Positions 36,406 through 45,786 of a DNA stretch of 64,000 nt are shown piece by piece. Source of the DNA: Saprospiraceae bacterium (GTDB lineage Bacteria > Bacteroidota > Bacteroidia > Chitinophagales > Saprospiraceae); assembly GCA_027080725.1 (NCBI GenBank), contig JALWRC010000086.1:62001-126000 (forward strand), read 5' to 3'. The position numbers and the translations under genes were made by a program. Position 1 is the stretch's first letter; each line of letters begins with the position of its first letter. The notes beneath the pieces are model-generated. The model was not told where the DNA came from and ran no database searches. It saw only the letters and a list, made by a program, of their open reading frames with translations.

Positions 36406-39189
36406 ATGAAAAAAGTCAACTACCTTCGTGCCGTTTTTCTATTATTCCTCCTTTCAATATGCAATTTTGGCATTATGGCACAAATCAATATTCCCAAAGG
36501 CATCAAAGAAGTGCGTTCGGTCGAAGGAATCACTGAATACCGGCTGGAAAACGGCCTCAAAGTATTGCTATTTCCGGACCCCTCCAAGCCCACTATTACG
36601 GTAAATATCACTTACCGTGTGGGTTCGCGTCATGAGGGATACGGAGAGACGGGCATGGCTCATTTATTGGAGCATATGGTATTCAAAGGCTCTCCAAAGC
36701 ATAAGAATATCCCGCAAGAGCTCACGGAGCATGGGGCGAGACCCAATGGTACCACATGGTACGATCGCACCAATTATTTTGAGACCTTCAGTGCTTCGGA
36801 AGAGAATCTGGAGTGGGCATTGGATTTGGAGTCCGACCGGATGGTCAATTCCTTTATCGCTAAGAAGGACCTCGAAAGTGAGATGACCGTCGTACGCAAT
36901 GAGTTTGAAGCCGGGGAGAATCGCCCGGGATCCATCCTGTACGAACGTGTTTTATCTACTGCTTTTCTCTGGCACAACTATGGCAACAGCACCATCGGTT
37001 GCCGGGCAGATATCGAGAATGTTCCGATAGAACGTTTGCAGGCGTTTTATCACAAGTACTATCAGCCCGACAATGCGGTATTACTCGTAGCCGGTAAGAT
37101 AGACCCCTCCAAAACACTTCAGTTGGTAGACAAGTATTTTAGCGCTATTCCCCGTCCGGACAGAACGCTTAACAAGATTTACCCCACCTACACCAGAGAC
37201 CCGGAGCAAGACGGAGAGCGCTCGGTGACCTTAAAACGCATCGGTGATGTACAGGCGGTGTCTTGTTTGTACCATGTCCCGGCAGGAGCCCACCCCGACC
37301 ATAGTGCTATCCGGGTGCTCAATGAGCTTTTGACCAGTGAACCTGCCGGGCGGTTGTATAAGGCGTTGGTAGAGACAAAAAAGGCGACAAGCGTATGGGG
37401 ATTTAGCCCTCAGCTCAAAGAGCCCTCTTACATCTATTTCAATGCGGAAGTGCGTAAGGAAAAATCGGTTGATGAAGCCAGGTCAGCGATGTTGCAGACC
37501 TTGGACGACCTCACCAAAACCCCGCCGACTCAAGAAGAAGTAGATCGCGCCAAGTCTAAGTTGCTCAAGCATTGGGAGATGGGATTTAATGATGCCAACC
37601 GGGTAGGTATTATGTTATCCGGATATATCGCACAGGGAGATTGGAGATTGCTATTTCAATCCAGAGACCAACTTAAGAAAGTCACTCCGGATGATGTTTT
37701 TGCTGTAGCACAAAAATATTTTAAGCCTACCAATAGGACTCTCGGAACCTTTATACCGGTCGAAAAACAGGATAATGTTGAGGTGCCGGAAGCGCCAAAA
37801 CTCGAAGATCTTCTCAAAGACTTCAAAGGAGGTAAAGCGATTAGTGTGGGAGAAGCTTTTGATCCTTCGCCGGACAATATCGATAAACGAACGACCAATA
37901 TCGTCAATAAAGATGGCATCGATATCAGCCTGCTACCCAAAGAGACCCGGGGCAACTCTGTACGAGCACACATGACCTTTAGATTTGGGACCCTCGACAA
38001 GCTCAAAGGTAAATCCGAAATATCCGACCTCACCAACAGCATGCTCAACAAGGGAACAGCATCCATGACGAGACAACAAATACAGGACAAGCTGGACCAA
38101 CTCAAAGCATCGGTTCGCATCTACGGCGGACTCAACAACACAATCGTTGAAATCGAAACAGACAAGGAGCACCTCAATGATGTAATACTGCTGGTGTCCG
38201 ATATGGTAAAGCATCCTTCGATGGATAAAAATGAATTTGAAAAACTCATAGAGGAGGAGCTGGCCAACATCGAATCTCAAAAGTCAGAACCCAACGCTTT
38301 GGCCAATTATAAGTTTCGCTCCCTCCTCAGTCCATATCCCAAGGATGACCCGAGATATGTCAAGAATTTTGATGAGAGAATCGAATCAATTAAAGCAGTA
38401 ACCCTTGATCAGGTTAAGGCCTTTCATAAAGACTTCTATGGTGCCTCCGACGCTACGGTCTCCGTCGTTGGAGAATTTGACCAAAAGGAAATCAAAGACC
38501 TGTTGTTAAAAGAGTTCGGGGACTGGAAAAGTCCGCAAGCTTATGAGCGTATCCCTGCTGTCTATTTTGAGTCTAAACCCGCCAACGTCAATATCAATAC
38601 TCCCGACAAGGCCAATGCATTGTTCCTCGCCGGACAAAATATCCAAATGAATGTCAATGACCCGGATTATCCAGCAATGGTGTTGGGCAACTTTATGTTG
38701 GGTGGAGGATTTTTAAACTCCCGCCTAGCCACCCGTATCCGCCAGAAAGAAGGGTTGAGTTATGGTGTAGGGTCTTGGTTTAATGCACGGGTATTGGATA
38801 AAGTAGCGAATTTTGGTTCTTATGCAATTTATGCACCGGAGAACCGTGATAAACTAGAGAAGGCATACATGGAAGAAATTCACAAAGTCCTGAAGGACGG
38901 TTTTACGGATGACGAACTCAAAGCGGCAAAAACCGGTTGGCTACAATCCCAACAGGTGACCCGGTCTCAAGACAGAAGCCTGGCCAGGATTTTGGACGAT
39001 AATTTGTATTATAAGAGAGATATGAAATGGTATAAAGACTTTGAGAACAAAGCATCCATGTTGACCCCATCCGTCATCCATACCGCTATGAAAAAGAATA
39101 TCGATCCGACCCGACTCATTATGGTCAAAGCCGGAGATTTTGAAAAGAAGCTGAAAGATAAAAAGGAGAAGAAGGACATCAAGCCGTAG
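36406..39189 (+). CDS. Secreted M16 (pitrilysin-type) zinc metallopeptidase
   Basis: This 927-residue protein has a signal peptide (YLRAVFLLFLLSICNFGIMAQ) and two M16 halves. The N-terminal half has the inverted zinc motif His86-Leu-Leu-Glu89-His90 in AHLLEHMVFKG, with the third ligand Glu in the later VVRNEFEAGENRPG segment. The C-terminal half lacks this motif and provides the R/Y substrate-binding region (RIRQKEGLSYGVGSWF). This is the usual fused, clam-shaped M16 architecture, and such proteins degrade peptides in the periplasm. The C-terminus is rich in Lys/Glu/Asp (DFEKKLKDKKEKKDIKP). It contains one TATGAAATGGT word at 39019. Confidence 0.94.
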   Translation: MKKVNYLRAVFLLFLLSICNFGIMAQINIPKGIKEVRSVEGITEYRLENGLKVLLFPDPSKPTITVNITYRVGSRHEGYGETGMAHLLEHMVFKGSPKHKNIPQELTEHGARPNGTTWYDRTNYFETFSASEENLEWALDLESDRMVNSFIAKKDLESEMTVVRNEFEAGENRPGSILYERVLSTAFLWHNYGNSTIGCRADIENVPIERLQAFYHKYYQPDNAVLLVAGKIDPSKTLQLVDKYFSAIPRPDRTLNKIYPTYTRDPEQDGERSVTLKRIGDVQAVSCLYHVPAGAHPDHSAIRVLNELLTSEPAGRLYKALVETKKATSVWGFSPQLKEPSYIYFNAEVRKEKSVDEARSAMLQTLDDLTKTPPTQEEVDRAKSKLLKHWEMGFNDANRVGIMLSGYIAQGDWRLLFQSRDQLKKVTPDDVFAVAQKYFKPTNRTLGTFIPVEKQDNVEVPEAPKLEDLLKDFKGGKAISVGEAFDPSPDNIDKRTTNIVNKDGIDISLLPKETRGNSVRAHMTFRFGTLDKLKGKSEISDLTNSMLNKGTASMTRQQIQDKLDQLKASVRIYGGLNNTIVEIETDKEHLNDVILLVSDMVKHPSMDKNEFEKLIEEELANIESQKSEPNALANYKFRSLLSPYPKDDPRYVKNFDERIESIKAVTLDQVKAFHKDFYGASDATVSVVGEFDQKEIKDLLLKEFGDWKSPQAYERIPAVYFESKPANVNINTPDKANALFLAGQNIQMNVNDPDYPAMVLGNFMLGGGFLNSRLATRIRQKEGLSYGVGSWFNARVLDKVANFGSYAIYAPENRDKLEKAYMEEIHKVLKDGFTDDELKAAKTGWLQSQQVTRSQDRSLARILDDNLYYKRDMKWYKDFENKASMLTPSVIHTAMKKNIDPTRLIMVKAGDFEKKLKDKKEKKDIKP
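39019..39029 (+). repeat. TATGAAATGGT word, copy 7
   Basis: Exact word inside the M16 gene (codes Asp-Met-Lys-Trp-Tyr). Confidence 0.8.
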
Positions 39190-39254
39190 TGGTAAATAAA
39201 AATGAGATGCCCTTCATAACCAATTCATTCTGTAAACAAATCAAATATTTTGAT

Positions 39255-39887
39255 ATGAAAAAAATATTGGTATTCACTTTCTTCTTTACATTTGTAATAA
39301 TAGAAAGCTCTTACGGACAAATTAGATTAAAATTCTCTTCAGGAATCAACAAATCAAACTGTACATTTGAAAATCTTGAAGTAATCTCCCCAAAAGCAAG
39401 AATGGGGTATTTCTTAGGAATAGCTCCAAATTATCAAATTAATAATAGAATGCAGGTTCAAGTCGGGTTTCAATATAGCTTGAAAGGATATGATACCAGA
39501 AGTCCAAATACGGTTGCGCCATCATGGTCGAGATATGAATACTTGGATATTTTACCTGAAATTGAATTTTACTTCCTTGAACATTTGGCAATTGGTGTTG
39601 GTGTCAATTATGGAATAAAGCTAAATGAACAACTTAGATTTGGCGAAGAGAATGGGTCAAGTGCAGAAAAGCCTGAAACAATTAAATCTACTGACTTTGG
39701 TTTAATAGGTAAATTGGAATACAATTATAAAAGTCTATTCGGATTCGTGAGGTACAATATTGGAATTAAAGACATTGCTGCTACTACATTTACAGATGAA
39801 AATGGACAAGATATTTTTGATTTAAAACAATTCAACCGCAATCTACAAATTGGAATAGGGTATCAATTGAGTTTTAATAAGAATTGA
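39255..39887 (+). CDS. Outer-membrane beta-barrel protein (PorT-like), AT-rich
   Basis: This 210-residue protein has a signal peptide (KKILVFTFFFTFVIIESSYGQ) and then alternating hydrophobic strands with aromatic ends, for example VQVGFQYSLKGYD, YLDILPEIEFYFLEHLAIGVGVNYGIKL and LQIGIGYQLSFNKN. These are typical of the eight-stranded outer-membrane PorT/OmpW-like family. The ATG at 39255 is chosen for the signal peptide. Its codons are visibly richer in A and T than the M16 gene before it and menD after it, which suggests recent acquisition. Function is unknown. Confidence 0.8.
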   Translation: MKKILVFTFFFTFVIIESSYGQIRLKFSSGINKSNCTFENLEVISPKARMGYFLGIAPNYQINNRMQVQVGFQYSLKGYDTRSPNTVAPSWSRYEYLDILPEIEFYFLEHLAIGVGVNYGIKLNEQLRFGEENGSSAEKPETIKSTDFGLIGKLEYNYKSLFGFVRYNIGIKDIAATTFTDENGQDIFDLKQFNRNLQIGIGYQLSFNKN

Positions 39888-39992
39888 GTTTTGCCCAAAA
39901 TATCATATGGAAGTTTCCATTTGGCTTTTATATTTCACATATTGAAGCACGGATTTTTTTGTTTATGCATCTTCGAGGGCAAAAAGCTTTTC

Positions 39993-40021
39993 TTGACCAA
40001 TAGTTGTAAGTAATATATTTG
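39993..40021 (+). promoter_or_regulatory. Putative menD promoter
   Basis: TTG at 39993-39995 and TATATTTG at 40014-40021 (exact TAnnTTTG) are 18 bases apart. This predicts a leader of about 70 bases for menD. Confidence 0.5.
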
Positions 40022-40097
40022 CTGGTTTTAGGGGGTAATGTGATATACACAATCAAAACACCTAAACCATTCCCAGTAAATTGTGTTTATTTGCAGT

Positions 40098-41798
40098 ATG
40101 TTATCCGATAAACAACACGTACGGGATCTAGTCCATATCTGTTATCAAATGGGTATTCGCCATGTTGTCATCTCCCCGGGATCTCGTAACGCCCCACTTA
40201 CCATTTCTTTTGACAATCATTCGGGATTCAAATGTTACAGCATTGTAGATGAGCGGACGGCTGCTTTTTTTGCATTGGGAATCAGCCAACAGTTGCGGGT
40301 TCCCACCTTATTGGTTTGTACTTCGGGAAGTGCCTTACTGAATTATGCTCCTGCCATAGTAGAAGCTTACTACCAACACATTCCTCTACTGGTTTTGACG
40401 GCTGACCGTCCTCCGGAATACATCGATATCGGAGACGGACAGACCATGCGTCAAACAAACGTCTACCATAATTATATCCTGGCTTCTTATGATTTGTATG
40501 AGTCCGGTGATTCCCTTTTACGCGAGGAAAATATCGACAATATAGCACGGGCTATCCGGATGACACGTACCCCTACTCCCGGGCCCGTACACATCAACAT
40601 CCCCCTGTCTGAGCCCCTTTACAACACAGCAAAAGAAAAACCTTTAGATGACCTTTCTATACCTCCCCTAGAGAGGAAGATGCACAATAATTTACCGGAT
40701 TTAAGCCTCCATCTGGATCAATTGCCCCAATACCCCAAGGTACTCTTACTCTGTGGTATGATGCCTCCATCAAAGGAATGGAATAATGCTTTGGCCTCTT
40801 TTGTGGAAACCCACCCCAATGTGGTAGTGCTCTCCGAAACAACCTCCAATATCTCACACCCGAAAGTAATCTCTCAAATCGATCGAACACTCGCCGGATT
40901 TCTCCATTCGGAAAATGCCGGCGATTTCATACCGGACTTGCTGATAACCATGGGGCATAACCTTATCTCCAAACACATAAAAAAATGGTTGCGAAAGGCT
41001 ACGCTCAAGGCCCATTGGCATGTGGATGACCTGTCATCTTTTCCGGACACTTTTCATCAATTGACGTTCGAAATACCTATGTCACCCTCCCGGTTTTTGT
41101 CCGGCTGGAGGGATATAACACCGGATGAGAACTATGCGAGGAAATGGCATGATGTGGTGGATGCCGTACGCCTGAAGCACCATCGGTTCCTCCGGCAGAT
41201 TCCCTTCGTGGACCTACGGGCATATGATCCTATCCTTCAAAATCTACTTCCCAACACTGTTCTTCAGATGGGCAATAGTACGGTCGTGAGGTATGTTCAG
41301 CTCTTTGAAAATCGTCCGGATATCCAATATTTCTCCAATAGAGGCGTAAGTGGTATTGACGGATGCAGCTCTACCGCCATGGGTGCAGCTGCTGTGTCCG
41401 GACAACCTGTCGTGTTACTCACAGGAGATATTGCCTTTGGATATGACGCCAACGCCTTTTGGCATAACTACCTCGACTCTAATCTCAAAATTATCGTATT
41501 TAACAACGGGGGGGGCAGCATTTTCCGCTTTATCGACGGGCCGGATACCACCGGTCAACTCGATTCTCTCTTCGTCACCCACCGGCCGAATACCATTGAG
41601 GGAGTGGTACGGCGATACGATATGCCTTATATCAGGGTGGAAGATCTCCCCGCCCTTCAAGTCGTTCTTCCCTCCTTTCTTTCTGCAAAAGAGGACAAAC
41701 CTGCTGTTCTCGAAATCAAGACGGATGGCCGACGCGGGGCAAAGGTGCTGCGCGATTATTTCAAGGCATTGAGCAGCAGTAATTCGGTCGATATGTGA
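40098..41798 (+). CDS. menD: 2-succinyl-5-enolpyruvyl-6-hydroxy-3-cyclohexene-1-carboxylate synthase MenD
   Basis: MenD is a thiamine-diphosphate and Mg2+-dependent enzyme that joins 2-oxoglutarate-derived succinic semialdehyde to isochorismate in menaquinone synthesis. The 566-residue protein shows VISPGSRNAPLT, the cofactor-activating Glu in VDERTAAFFALG, and the ThDP motif GDIAFGYDANAFWHN...NNGGGSIF near residue 460. The ATG at 40098 is preferred to a GTG 15 bases upstream. It is the only menaquinone gene in the window. Chorismate made with the DAHP synthase at 29.4 kb is its upstream precursor. Confidence 0.96.
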   Translation: MLSDKQHVRDLVHICYQMGIRHVVISPGSRNAPLTISFDNHSGFKCYSIVDERTAAFFALGISQQLRVPTLLVCTSGSALLNYAPAIVEAYYQHIPLLVLTADRPPEYIDIGDGQTMRQTNVYHNYILASYDLYESGDSLLREENIDNIARAIRMTRTPTPGPVHINIPLSEPLYNTAKEKPLDDLSIPPLERKMHNNLPDLSLHLDQLPQYPKVLLLCGMMPPSKEWNNALASFVETHPNVVVLSETTSNISHPKVISQIDRTLAGFLHSENAGDFIPDLLITMGHNLISKHIKKWLRKATLKAHWHVDDLSSFPDTFHQLTFEIPMSPSRFLSGWRDITPDENYARKWHDVVDAVRLKHHRFLRQIPFVDLRAYDPILQNLLPNTVLQMGNSTVVRYVQLFENRPDIQYFSNRGVSGIDGCSSTAMGAAAVSGQPVVLLTGDIAFGYDANAFWHNYLDSNLKIIVFNNGGGSIFRFIDGPDTTGQLDSLFVTHRPNTIEGVVRRYDMPYIRVEDLPALQVVLPSFLSAKEDKPAVLEIKTDGRRGAKVLRDYFKALSSSNSVDM

Positions 41799-41803
41799 TC
41801 GTA

Positions 41804-42223
41804 TTACTGCTTTACTTGCCGGTGGAAGAAAGCAAAAAAATCTCTTAGAATTTCATCCCTTACCCGTCGAAACCCGGCTAATACCTCTTCCTTAGTGCCG
41901 GTCATCTCTGCCGGATCTTCAAATCCGATGTGGAGTCGATGCTTTACCCTACCCGTAAAGGCGGGACAACTTTCCTTCGCTCCTCCACATACAGTGACGA
42001 CAAAGTCAAACTCCTCGCCCAAAAATCGCTCCACCGGTTTGGGTTGGGCACCCGTGATATCCAATCCCAGTTCCTCCATCACCTCTACTGCCATCGGGTG
42101 CACCCGGTCAGAGGGTTCTGTACCGGCCGAATAGACCTTTATGTTGTTTTCTAAGGATTGTAGTATGGCCTCCGCCATCTGACTTCGACAGCTGTTTCCG
42201 GTACAGAGTATTAGTATTTTCAT
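41804..42223 (-). CDS. arsC: Arsenate reductase ArsC, thioredoxin-coupled type
   Basis: This 139-residue protein has the tyrosine-phosphatase-like loop CTGNSCR (Cys7 to Arg13) and the two extra redox cysteines Cys79 and Cys86 in VTVCGGAKESCP. That is the arrangement of Staphylococcus pI258 ArsC, which reduces arsenate to arsenite using thioredoxin. The mid-region FLGEEFDFVVTVC is typical. It lies 28 bases after the arsenite efflux gene, in the same operon. It converges on menD with a 5-base gap. Confidence 0.93.
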   Translation of the reverse strand: MKILILCTGNSCRSQMAEAILQSLENNIKVYSAGTEPSDRVHPMAVEVMEELGLDITGAQPKPVERFLGEEFDFVVTVCGGAKESCPAFTGRVKHRLHIGFEDPAEMTGTKEEVLAGFRRVRDEILRDFFAFFHRQVKQ

Positions 42224-42251
42224 GCGCTTATTTATTAAGGTCTTTTACGAA

Positions 42252-43283
42252 TTACCTGTAATATTTGTCCTTTAGCCAAAGTGCAATATTGACAAGAGCG
42301 ATTAGTACAGGAACTTCAATTAAGGGTCCAATGACTCCTGCAAATGCCTGAGGAGAGTTGATGCCAAATACCGCTATGGATACCGCTATGGCCAATTCAA
42401 AATTATTGCCTGTGGCAGTAAAACTGATCGCCGCATTGCGCTTATAATCGATACCCATCCGCTTGGCAATAAAAAAGCCGGTAAAAAACATCAACACAAA
42501 GTACACCACCAAAGGAACGGCAATGCGCACTACATCAAATGGAATTTGCACAATCAATGACCCCTTCAGACTAAACATCAATACAATCGTCCCTAATAAT
42601 GCATAAAGGGTGATAGGAGATATAACAGGAATAAACTTTCTGTTGTACCAGGATACGCCCTTTGCCCTTATTAGATACTTCCTGCTCAAATAACCTGCAA
42701 CAAAAGGAATACCCAAGTAGATCAATACACTTTGGGCGACTTCTCCTATAGTAATATCGATGACATATCCCTTTATCCCTATAAATTCCGGGACTTTGGT
42801 CAAAAATATCCATGCATAAATCGAATAAGTGAATACCTGAAATAAGCTATTGAGCGCTACAAGGGCGGCAGCATACTCTCTGCTACCTCCTCCCAAGTCA
42901 TTCCAAACAATCACCATAGCAATACAACGTGCCAGCCCTATTAGTATCACTCCCATCATATATTCGGGATAATCATTCAGGAAAACCAAGGCCAATACAA
43001 ACATAAGGACAGGACCAATGACCCAGTTGAGCAATAACGACAACCACATGGCCTTGCCATCTTTCAATACCTCAGGCAACAACCCATAATCTACCTTTGC
43101 CAAGGGGGGATACATCATAAGAATCAGCCCTATTGCTAGCGGAATATTAGTGGTCCCGACACTGAGGGTATTAACCCTGCCTGCTATACTTGGGAAAAAG
43201 TAGCCGATTCCGACTCCTACCAGCATGGCTAAAAAAATCCATGCCGTCAAATAGCGGTCTAACCACTTCATTTTTTTTTTCAT
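42252..43283 (-). CDS. acr3: ACR3 family arsenite efflux transporter
   Basis: This is a roughly 343-residue, ten-helix membrane protein that exports arsenite. The family hallmark [15 protein letters not shown], with the essential Cys in TM4, is present, along with [22 protein letters not shown] and the late [17 protein letters not shown] segment. The start at 43283 is preferred to a longer frame from 43310 that adds nine polar residues; an ATG at 43271 is also possible. With arsC it forms a two-gene resistance operon. No ArsR-type repressor is visible nearby. Confidence 0.93.
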   Translation of the reverse strand: MKKKMKWLDRYLTAWIFLAMLVGVGIGYFFPSIAGRVNTLSVGTTNIPLAIGLILMMYPPLAKVDYGLLPEVLKDGKAMWLSLLLNWVIGPVLMFVLALVFLNDYPEYMMGVILIGLARCIAMVIVWNDLGGGSREYAAALVALNSLFQVFTYSIYAWIFLTKVPEFIGIKGYVIDITIGEVAQSVLIYLGIPFVAGYLSRKYLIRAKGVSWYNRKFIPVISPITLYALLGTIVLMFSLKGSLIVQIPFDVVRIAVPLVVYFVLMFFTGFFIAKRMGIDYKRNAAISFTATGNNFELAIAVSIAVFGINSPQAFAGVIGPLIEVPVLIALVNIALWLKDKYYR

Positions 43284-43314
43284 ACCTGAATGTTTATCGC
43301 CTCCTAGCAAAACA

Positions 43315-43322
43315 CAAAGTTA
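43315..43322 (-). promoter_or_regulatory. Putative -7 box of the acr3-arsC operon
   Basis: On the minus strand TAACTTTG matches TAnnTTTG exactly, 31 bases before the chosen acr3 start. No good -33 box lies at the usual distance. Confidence 0.45.
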
Positions 43323-43394
43323 CTTGGATCCTGCCTCTAAGGAGCACTTCAAATATGAAATAATTGTAAATTTTCCTTACAGTACCGCTCGAAA

Positions 43395-44951
43395 TTATTT
43401 CCCGTTAAAACGATATCGTACGCCAAGATTCATTCTGTAGTTTACGTACTTCTGCTTAATGGGATAATCTTTACTCGATAGTGAAGTGGTAAAATATCTG
43501 ATACCGGGCTCGAAGAACACAGATGTGTTGTACCCAAGATAATATCCCAAGGTGCCAGACATTAACAGACTTATTCCAGCAAAATGCTTGTAGGGATATA
43601 CCTTGGATTCATTGAAGGCTGTAACCTTTTCTTCGGGTGTAAAATAGTACCCTGTTTGAAGGGCATAAATATTGACGTTAATACCCGAATTAAAATCGAA
43701 GAAAAAGCGATCCTTCCTCCAGGTATAAGATAGCATTATTGGTAAGTCTAAAAAGGAATACTGATTATCTTTAACCCGGTAACGTGGAGATTTTTTAATA
43801 CCAACCGTATCTCCGTTCTTATTAATATTCACAGAGATATTAAATCCATCCTGATATGTCATGGTCTCATTCACCTGTGTCAAGGTGATTCCTGTTTTTA
43901 CCGCAATGTCCCGGTTGATATTCCAAACATACCGCATGCCAATAAAATAAGCCGACTTCGCCTTTTCACTTTGATTACGGGAAGCGACATTATTTTGTAA
44001 GATGGAGTCCTCCGTATAAAACAAACGTTTTGCTTTTACCGGCCCGGCTAACACTTCGAGGTACTGTCGCTTGAATGGTTTTTCGACCATCTCCATACAG
44101 TCATCGGAGCCGCTCCAGTAAGAAGAAGGTATCCTGAAGTCCAATTTACGTGGTTGTGTCATATGGATCAATCGAGTCCTCCAATCCTCTAGCCCCTTTG
44201 ATGGTAGTTTTTTCATTGTAGGAGCCTTTACAAGACGGTTTTGATCTACAGAAACGTAGACTTTTTGACCACTTTCATTGTAATAAAAATCCCCTTGATT
44301 TTCTTCTGTATTATTAGAATTTTGAGATATCACCTCAAGGTCGGTGCTTGATTTTACGTGCTTGAGCAGCGCATTAGAATAACTTGGATATGTCTTTGAT
44401 TGGCGGTTTTGGTCCACCTTATTTCCGACCAAAGTCTCAGAAGATTCACCAAAATCAATTGTATGCGTTTTAAGATAGTTAATACTTGGATCGGTTACGT
44501 TTTTATTATTAGATGATTTTTGATTATAGTTTTCTGATGGTTGATTTACTCTTGATGACACCATAGAGGCATTCGTTCCGGCATCATTGCCATTGTCCAT
44601 TGTTTCCATTGTCCAATGTTCTTTGGATGGTTGGAGAGCAAGGGAGGGATCATTCCGATTAGAAGTGTTAGACCTATTCCCATTTTGGGTAACTTGTGTA
44701 TGAGAATCAGCTGTTATAGCCCCTTGATAGGTACGGCCTGGTGGAGTGGCGTTGTACCAGTATATTCCCCCAAGGGTAACTACCGTTAAGGCTGTTCCCA
44801 AGAAAAAATACACCCATCTAAATCCCGAAGAACTCTTCTCTAACATGGCCAACTGTTGTTCGATACCGGTCCATAAATGGTCGGGTCTTTCTACCTTATA
44901 GTCGTAGAGCTTTTCTCTAAACAACCGATCAATCAAATTTTGCTCTTTCAT
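43395..44951 (-). CDS. Envelope-spanning anti-sigma protein with C-terminal outer-membrane barrel (Dma-like)
   Basis: This 518-residue protein has a short cytosolic N-terminal part (residues 1-45), a single transmembrane helix (46-66, WVYFFLGTALTVVTLGGIYWY), an Asn/Ser/Gln-rich low-complexity linker of about 220 residues, and a C-terminal region of alternating amphipathic strands (about 300-518) resembling an eight-stranded outer-membrane barrel. It overlaps the upstream ECF sigma gene by four bases. This matches the dual membrane-spanning anti-sigma factors (Dma) described in Bacteroides, in which one chain spans both membranes. The anti-sigma activity is inferred from gene order and topology, since the N-terminal domain is short and not diagnostic. 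Confidence 0.72.
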   Translation of the reverse strand: MKEQNLIDRLFREKLYDYKVERPDHLWTGIEQQLAMLEKSSSGFRWVYFFLGTALTVVTLGGIYWYNATPPGRTYQGAITADSHTQVTQNGNRSNTSNRNDPSLALQPSKEHWTMETMDNGNDAGTNASMVSSRVNQPSENYNQKSSNNKNVTDPSINYLKTHTIDFGESSETLVGNKVDQNRQSKTYPSYSNALLKHVKSSTDLEVISQNSNNTEENQGDFYYNESGQKVYVSVDQNRLVKAPTMKKLPSKGLEDWRTRLIHMTQPRKLDFRIPSSYWSGSDDCMEMVEKPFKRQYLEVLAGPVKAKRLFYTEDSILQNNVASRNQSEKAKSAYFIGMRYVWNINRDIAVKTGITLTQVNETMTYQDGFNISVNINKNGDTVGIKKSPRYRVKDNQYSFLDLPIMLSYTWRKDRFFFDFNSGINVNIYALQTGYYFTPEEKVTAFNESKVYPYKHFAGISLLMSGTLGYYLGYNTSVFFEPGIRYFTTSLSSKDYPIKQKYVNYRMNLGVRYRFNGK

Positions 44952-45484
44952 ATAAAAGCGTTTAATGCGTTTCCAATAAATTTTTGAAGCATTTTACGTG
45001 CTTTGACGAGTTGAGACCGTGAAGTCCCCTCTCTAATTCCCAACATTTTTGATATTTCCTGATGATTATACCCTTCGATCGCATATAAGTTGAATACATT
45101 TTTATATCCGACAGGAAGTTGATCAATCATTTCAAGTAACGCTTCTTCCGATAGTTGAGATAACACTTCCGGTTCAACTTTCGTGATTTCCGTTTCTTCT
45201 ATGCCAATATTCTCCTTCTGAAAAGAGAATTTACGGATATGTTTCAGACAGGTGTTAATGATTATTCTTCGCATCCACGCCTCAAAACTACCCGTCCCGT
45301 GATACTGGTCCATATTGCGAAAGAGAGTAATAAAACCATCTTGCAACATGTCATCTGCCTCCAACCCATGTCTGGCATATCTTCTACATACCCCCAGCAT
45401 CGAAGCAGCGTATCGCTCATACAGTGCTTTCTGGCAATCTCTATCATTCGATAGACACCCTTTTATAATATCATTCAATTCCAA
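44948..45484 (-). CDS. ECF-type RNA polymerase sigma factor
   Basis: This 178-residue sigma-70-family protein has region 2 (YAASMLGVCRRYARHGLEADDMLQDGFITLFRNMDQYHG, including the DDMLQD core-binding/-10 segment) and region 4 (QLPVGYKNVFNLYAIEGYNHQEISKMLGIREGTSRSQLVKARKML, a helix-turn-helix for the -35 element). There is no region 3, as expected of ECF factors. The 3' end overlaps the envelope-spanning regulator gene by four bases, a classic sigma/anti-sigma pair. Autoregulation is likely but no repeated promoter motif could be assigned. Confidence 0.93.
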   Translation of the reverse strand: MELNDIIKGCLSNDRDCQKALYERYAASMLGVCRRYARHGLEADDMLQDGFITLFRNMDQYHGTGSFEAWMRRIIINTCLKHIRKFSFQKENIGIEETEITKVEPEVLSQLSEEALLEMIDQLPVGYKNVFNLYAIEGYNHQEISKMLGIREGTSRSQLVKARKMLQKFIGNALNAFI

Positions 45485-45786
45485 GTGCTGAGCTTTAGTG
45501 TTAGATGCTTTATGATTGAAAAATGCTGCCTAAGCCCTAAAATAATTTATTCTCTTCTAAACATTGTTTAAAAAAAACTCCAATTACAAGAAGTTATCCC
45601 TGTCCCCTTCGTCATAACCTCATGTTCTCCAATAGACAATGTTCCTAATTAACAGGATAAAAATACATAAAGTTTCCTTCCTAAAATGTTAAAATCCAAA
45701 ATGTTTTGCTATCAAACATGTTATGACAGCATTATTCATTGTGCAATATACCTTCAAAGTCCTATCCGAACTCCTTGGGGGTGCGG
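45485..45786. other. Intergenic region between heme A synthase 3' end and sigma factor 5' end
   Basis: These 302 bases are AT-rich. They contain a perfect five-base inverted repeat TAAAC-ATT-GTTTA at 45558-45570 and a G/C-run hairpin (GGGGG...CCCCC) overlapping the heme A synthase stop codon that lacks a T tail. Two same-strand promoters are expected here, but no exact TAnnTTTG was found in front of the sigma gene. Confidence 0.4.
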
